Of a DNA stretch of 64,000 bases, positions 60,757 to 64,000 are shown one piece after another. The DNA lies in NCBI GenBank assembly GCA_038562375.1, contig JBCFAY010000009.1, forward strand, positions 62,001-126,000. Reading direction: 5' to 3'. How positions within the stretch are numbered: position 1 is the first letter of the stretch; each line of letters starts with the position of its first letter. The position numbers and the translations under genes were made by a program. Under the pieces are notes generated by a model. It worked only from the letters and a program-made list of their open reading frames with translations. It ran no database searches and was not told the origin of the DNA. The stretch is from JBCFAY01 sp038562375. GTDB lineage: Bacteria; Bacillota; Clostridia; Christensenellales; CAG-138.

Positions 60757-62529
60757 ATGCAGGGTACAATAACGAAAGTTTCAGGCCCGTTGATCGTAGC
60801 GGAAGGAATGGGCGAAGCTGAAATGTACGACGTGGTGCGCGTGAGCGATGAGCGCCTGATCGGGGAAATCATCGAACTTCGAAACGACAGCGCCTCCATA
60901 CAGGTATATGAAGAGACAAGCGGCCTAGGGCCCGGCGAACCGGTCTATTCAACCGGCTCCCCTCTATCCGTGGATTTGGGCCCCGGGTTGATTGAATCCA
61001 TATACGACGGCATCCAGCGTCCTTTGGATAAGATCCGCGAACGTACGGGGGACAGAATAGCGCGCGGCGTGGACGTAAATGCCCTGGACAGGGATAAAAA
61101 ATGGTTTTTCAATCCGACGGCCAAGGCGGGCGATGCGTTGCAGGCCGGGGATTTTCTGGGATATGTGCAGGAGACCTCGGTTGTTAAGCATTGGATCATG
61201 GTGCCCCACGGGTTATCCGGCACGCTTGAATGGATCGCGGAGGGTGAAGCTGCCATCGAGGAACCGATCGCGAAGCTGCGCGTTCCAAGCGGCGAAGTTA
61301 AGGATATCTGCATGCTGCAGAGATGGCCCGTACGCCGGGGCAGGCCGTATAAGGAAAAACTGCCGCCGTCCGAGCCGATGGTGACGGGACAAAGGGTCAT
61401 CGACACGTTCTTCCCTGTTGCCAAGGGCGGCGTAGCGGCGATCCCCGGGCCTTTCGGCAGCGGCAAGACGGTGGTGCAGCACCAGCTTGCCAAATGGGCG
61501 GATGCGGAGATCATCGTGTATATCGGCTGCGGGGAACGCGGAAACGAAATGACGGATGTTCTGATGGAGTTTCCGGAATTGAAGGACCCGCGCTCCGGAG
61601 AGCCTTTGATGAAGCGCACGGTGCTCATCGCCAATACGTCGGATATGCCGGTGGCGGCGCGCGAGGCCTCTATCTACACCGGCATCACCATTGCGGAGTA
61701 CTTCCGCGATATGGGATATAAAGTAGCGGTCATGGCGGACAGCACATCCCGCTGGGCGGAGGCGCTGCGCGAAATGTCCGGGCGGCTGGAGGAAATGCCG
61801 GGCGAGGAGGGGTATCCCGCGTATCTGTCTTCGCGGCTTGCCGAATTCTATGAACGCGCGGGCGTGGTCAAATGCCTGTGCAGCGGGGACAGGACGGGGG
61901 CCATCAGCGCAATCGGCGCGGTTTCTCCTCCGGGCGGCGATTTGAGCGAGCCCGTCACGCAGGCTACGCTGCGCATCGTGAAGGTCTTCTGGGGCCTTTC
62001 CGCGCAGCTTGCATACAGGAGGCATTTTCCGGCCATCGACTGGCTTTTGTCTTATTCGCTGTATGCGGAGCGGCTGTCGGATTGGTTTGACCACAATGTG
62101 GACAAGAGCAGCACAAGCCTAAAACGCAACGCTTTAAAGCTTTTACAGGAAGAAGCGGAGCTTGAGGAGATCGTGCGCCTCGTCGGCGTGGATGCGCTCT
62201 CCGTGGGCGATCGGCTCAAGCTGGAAGCGGCCAGATCGCTGCGCGAGGACTATTTGCAGCAAAATGCGTTCCATGAAGTGGATACCTACACGTCCCTGGA
62301 AAAACAGGACAGGATGTTGAAGCTGATCATAGACTATTTTGAACTTTCCCGGCAGGCCCTGGAAGAAGGCGCCGAGTTTTCCGCGCTGAGCTCCCTGCCT
62401 GTGCGGGAGGCGATCGGCAGAATGAAATACGTTGAGGAAAGCCAATTCGAAACGCGATACGAAGAGGTCAAAAACCAATTAGGTCGGGAGATCCACGCGC
62501 TGACGGAAAGGGGCTTACAGGATGCTTAA
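60757..62529 (+). CDS. ntpA: V-type ATPase catalytic subunit A
   Basis: The 590-residue catalytic subunit. The P-loop is GPFGSGKTVVQHQ (~232-244), followed by GCGERGNEMTDVL and the SRWAEALREMSGRLEEMPGEEGYP stretch (broken here for length: SRWAEALREMSGR, then LEEMPGEEGYPAY). A V-type-specific insertion lies between ~110 and 185. Overlaps ntpB by eight bases. Confidence 0.97.
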   Translation: MQGTITKVSGPLIVAEGMGEAEMYDVVRVSDERLIGEIIELRNDSASIQVYEETSGLGPGEPVYSTGSPLSVDLGPGLIESIYDGIQRPLDKIRERTGDRIARGVDVNALDRDKKWFFNPTAKAGDALQAGDFLGYVQETSVVKHWIMVPHGLSGTLEWIAEGEAAIEEPIAKLRVPSGEVKDICMLQRWPVRRGRPYKEKLPPSEPMVTGQRVIDTFFPVAKGGVAAIPGPFGSGKTVVQHQLAKWADAEIIVYIGCGERGNEMTDVLMEFPELKDPRSGEPLMKRTVLIANTSDMPVAAREASIYTGITIAEYFRDMGYKVAVMADSTSRWAEALREMSGRLEEMPGEEGYPAYLSSRLAEFYERAGVVKCLCSGDRTGAISAIGAVSPPGGDLSEPVTQATLRIVKVFWGLSAQLAYRRHFPAIDWLLSYSLYAERLSDWFDHNVDKSSTSLKRNALKLLQEEAELEEIVRLVGVDALSVGDRLKLEAARSLREDYLQQNAFHEVDTYTSLEKQDRMLKLIIDYFELSRQALEEGAEFSALSSLPVREAIGRMKYVEESQFETRYEEVKNQLGREIHALTERGLQDA

Positions 62530-63910
62530 GGAATACCGCACGATACGCGAGGTCGTAGGTCCTTTGATGCTGGTGGACGGTGTGGAGGGCGTAAAATACA
62601 ATGAGCTGGTGGAAATCGTAGAGCAGTCCGGCGCAGTCCGGCGCGGCAGAGTGCTGGAGATCAACCGGGACAAGGCGTTGATACAGCTTTTTGAAAGCTC
62701 TCAGGGGCTGAAGATCTCCACTTCCAAATCCCGTTTTTTAGGCAGGGGCATCGAGCTTGCCGTGTCTTACGATATGCTGGGCCGGGTGTTCGACGGCCTC
62801 GGCAATCCGATCGACGGAGGCCCTGCGATCATCCCTGAAAAACGGCTGGACATCAATGGACAGCCCATCAACCCCGCCGCCAGGGATTACCCTTCGGAAT
62901 TCATACAAACGGGCGTGTCGGCCATCGACGGCTTAAATACGTTGGTGCGCGGCCAGAAGCTGCCGGTATTCTCCGGATCCGGCCTGCCCCATGCGCAGCT
63001 TGCGGCGCAGATCGCGCGGCAGTCCAAAGTCCTGGGCGGCGAGGCCAACTTCGCCGTCGTATTTGCCGCGGTAGGCATCACGTTCGAAGAAGCTGATTTC
63101 TTTATATCGGATTTTAAAAAGACGGGTGCAATCGACAGAACGGTCTTATTTGTGAATCTGGCGAACGACCCGGCGATCGAGCGTATCGCCACGCCGCGCA
63201 TGGCGCTGACTGCGGCGGAATACCTCGCCTACGAGAAAGACCTTCACGTGCTGGTGATCATTACGGATCTGACCAACTATGCCGAAGCGCTCCGCGAAGT
63301 ATCGGCAGCCAGAAAAGAAGTGCCGGGCAGGCGCGGTTACCCGGGATATCTGTATACGGACCTCGCCACCATGTACGAACGCGCCGGCAGGATCAAAGGC
63401 CGCAAGGGCTCCATCACGCAGATACCGATACTCACCATGCCCGAAGACGATAAGACGCACCCCATACCCGACTTGACCGGATATATTACGGAGGGGCAGA
63501 TTATTCTTTCGCGCGAATTGCTCCGCAAGGGAATCACGCCGCCTATCGACGTATTGCCCTCTCTGTCCCGCTTGAAGGACAAGGGCATCGGCAAGGGCAA
63601 GACGCGGGAGGATCACGCGGATACCATGAACCAGATCTTTGCCGCCTATGCAAGGGGTAAGGAGGCAAAGGAATTATCCGTGATTTTGGGAGAAGCCGCG
63701 TTGACACAGACCGATAAACTTTATGCCAAGTTTTCGGACGCGTTCGAGGCTCAATATGTTTCCCAAGGCTACGAAACCAACCGTTCCATTGAGGAGACGC
63801 TCGATCTCGGCTGGAAACTGCTGCGGATATTGCCCAAATCGGAACTCAAGCGAATCCGCGGCGAATATGTTGAAAAGTATCTCGATCATAAAGAGGACAA
63901 CGAGGAGTAA
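62522..63910 (+). CDS. ntpB: V-type ATPase subunit B
   Basis: The 462-residue non-catalytic partner of subunit A. It lacks a P-loop (GQKLPVFSGSGLPHAQLA in its place) and has the conserved VPGRRGYPGYLYTDLATMYERAG segment near 265-285 (given here as two parts: VPGRRGYPGYLYTDL, ATMYERAG). Together three A and three B subunits form the hexamer. Confidence 0.97.
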   Translation: MLKEYRTIREVVGPLMLVDGVEGVKYNELVEIVEQSGAVRRGRVLEINRDKALIQLFESSQGLKISTSKSRFLGRGIELAVSYDMLGRVFDGLGNPIDGGPAIIPEKRLDINGQPINPAARDYPSEFIQTGVSAIDGLNTLVRGQKLPVFSGSGLPHAQLAAQIARQSKVLGGEANFAVVFAAVGITFEEADFFISDFKKTGAIDRTVLFVNLANDPAIERIATPRMALTAAEYLAYEKDLHVLVIITDLTNYAEALREVSAARKEVPGRRGYPGYLYTDLATMYERAGRIKGRKGSITQIPILTMPEDDKTHPIPDLTGYITEGQIILSRELLRKGITPPIDVLPSLSRLKDKGIGKGKTREDHADTMNQIFAAYARGKEAKELSVILGEAALTQTDKLYAKFSDAFEAQYVSQGYETNRSIEETLDLGWKLLRILPKSELKRIRGEYVEKYLDHKEDNEE

Positions 63911-63913
63911 AAC

Positions 63914-64000
63914 ATGGCGCTGCTTCGGGTAAACCCTACGCGCATGGAGCTTTCCCGATTAAAGAAACGGTTGAAGGTGGCTGTGCGTGGGCATAAGCTC
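63914..64000 (+). CDS. ntpD: V-type ATPase subunit D, cut by window end
   Basis: The first 29 codons (ALLRVNPTRMELSRLKKR then LKVAVRGHKL) match the N-terminus of subunit D, the central rotor shaft. It begins three bases after the ntpB stop and runs out of the window. Confidence 0.95.
   Translation, partial: MALLRVNPTRMELSRLKKRLKVAVRGHKL

Noticed and set aside
1..64000. CRISPR arrays and rRNA genes
   Set aside because: No regularly spaced direct repeats and no rRNA sequences were seen; the only RNA gene of tRNA type is tRNA-Sec.

Overview
This 64 kb window looks like the chromosome of an anaerobic, amino-acid-fermenting Clostridia (Firmicutes). The gene starts have strong AGGAGG-type ribosome sites, and the window carries a selenocysteine glycine reductase operon, an Rnf complex and a V-type ATPase. 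The base composition is fairly GC-rich for the class. I cannot name the genus.

Layout. 1-9.4 kb: the 5' part of a uroporphyrinogen-decarboxylase-fold methyltransferase (minus strand), an XRE/TPR-like regulator, a Cache-HAMP-PAS chemoreceptor, a membrane GAF-GGDEF-EAL cyclic-di-GMP protein and two small proteins. 9.5-18.1 kb (minus): the complete glycine reductase operon grdX-trxB-trxA-grdE-grdA-grdB-grdC-grdD. It has in-frame UGA (selenocysteine) codons in grdA and grdB and is headed by a promoter, a glycine riboswitch and an intrinsic terminator. 18.4-21.9 kb (plus): selA, selB and the tRNA-Sec gene, so the selenocysteine insertion machinery sits divergently next to the selenoproteins that need it (selD is not in the window). 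22-25.4 kb: an SRPBCC protein, an MBL hydrolase, and a MarR operon with a phytol/dolichol-kinase-like protein and a CDF-like membrane protein. 26-34 kb: an operon of acyl-CoA-ligase-like enzyme, acyl carrier protein, MacB-type ABC exporter with a coiled-coil permease, and a free-standing condensation-type acyltransferase. It is probably a small acyl-amide or lipid biosynthesis and export system. 34-38 kb: a remnant of an IS200-like element, two small proteins and a 7TMR-DISM/GHKL histidine kinase with a LytTR regulator.

38.3-48.4 kb holds the most unusual region: a BMP-family (nucleoside/riboflavin type) ABC importer with its lipoprotein, dihydroneopterin aldolase FolB, an iron-sulfur flavoprotein of the methanogen Isf type, an RpiR regulator, two tandem homologues of methenyl-tetrahydromethanopterin cyclohydrolase (one full length, one internally deleted) and a carboxymuconolactone-decarboxylase-like protein. 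I read this as a candidate pterin uptake/modification or pterin-linked one-carbon system that I do not recognise as described.

48.6-55.7 kb: apbE, a NusG-II protein, a Gx transporter and rnfCDGEAB. 56.0-64.0 kb: V-ATPase genes H-I-K-E-C-F-A-B and the start of D. The K subunit keeps the Na+-ligand residues of the Enterococcus enzyme, so Rnf and the ATPase probably share a sodium circuit. Glycine is reduced to acetyl phosphate (ATP by acetate kinase), while reduced ferredoxin feeds Rnf and the ion gradient.
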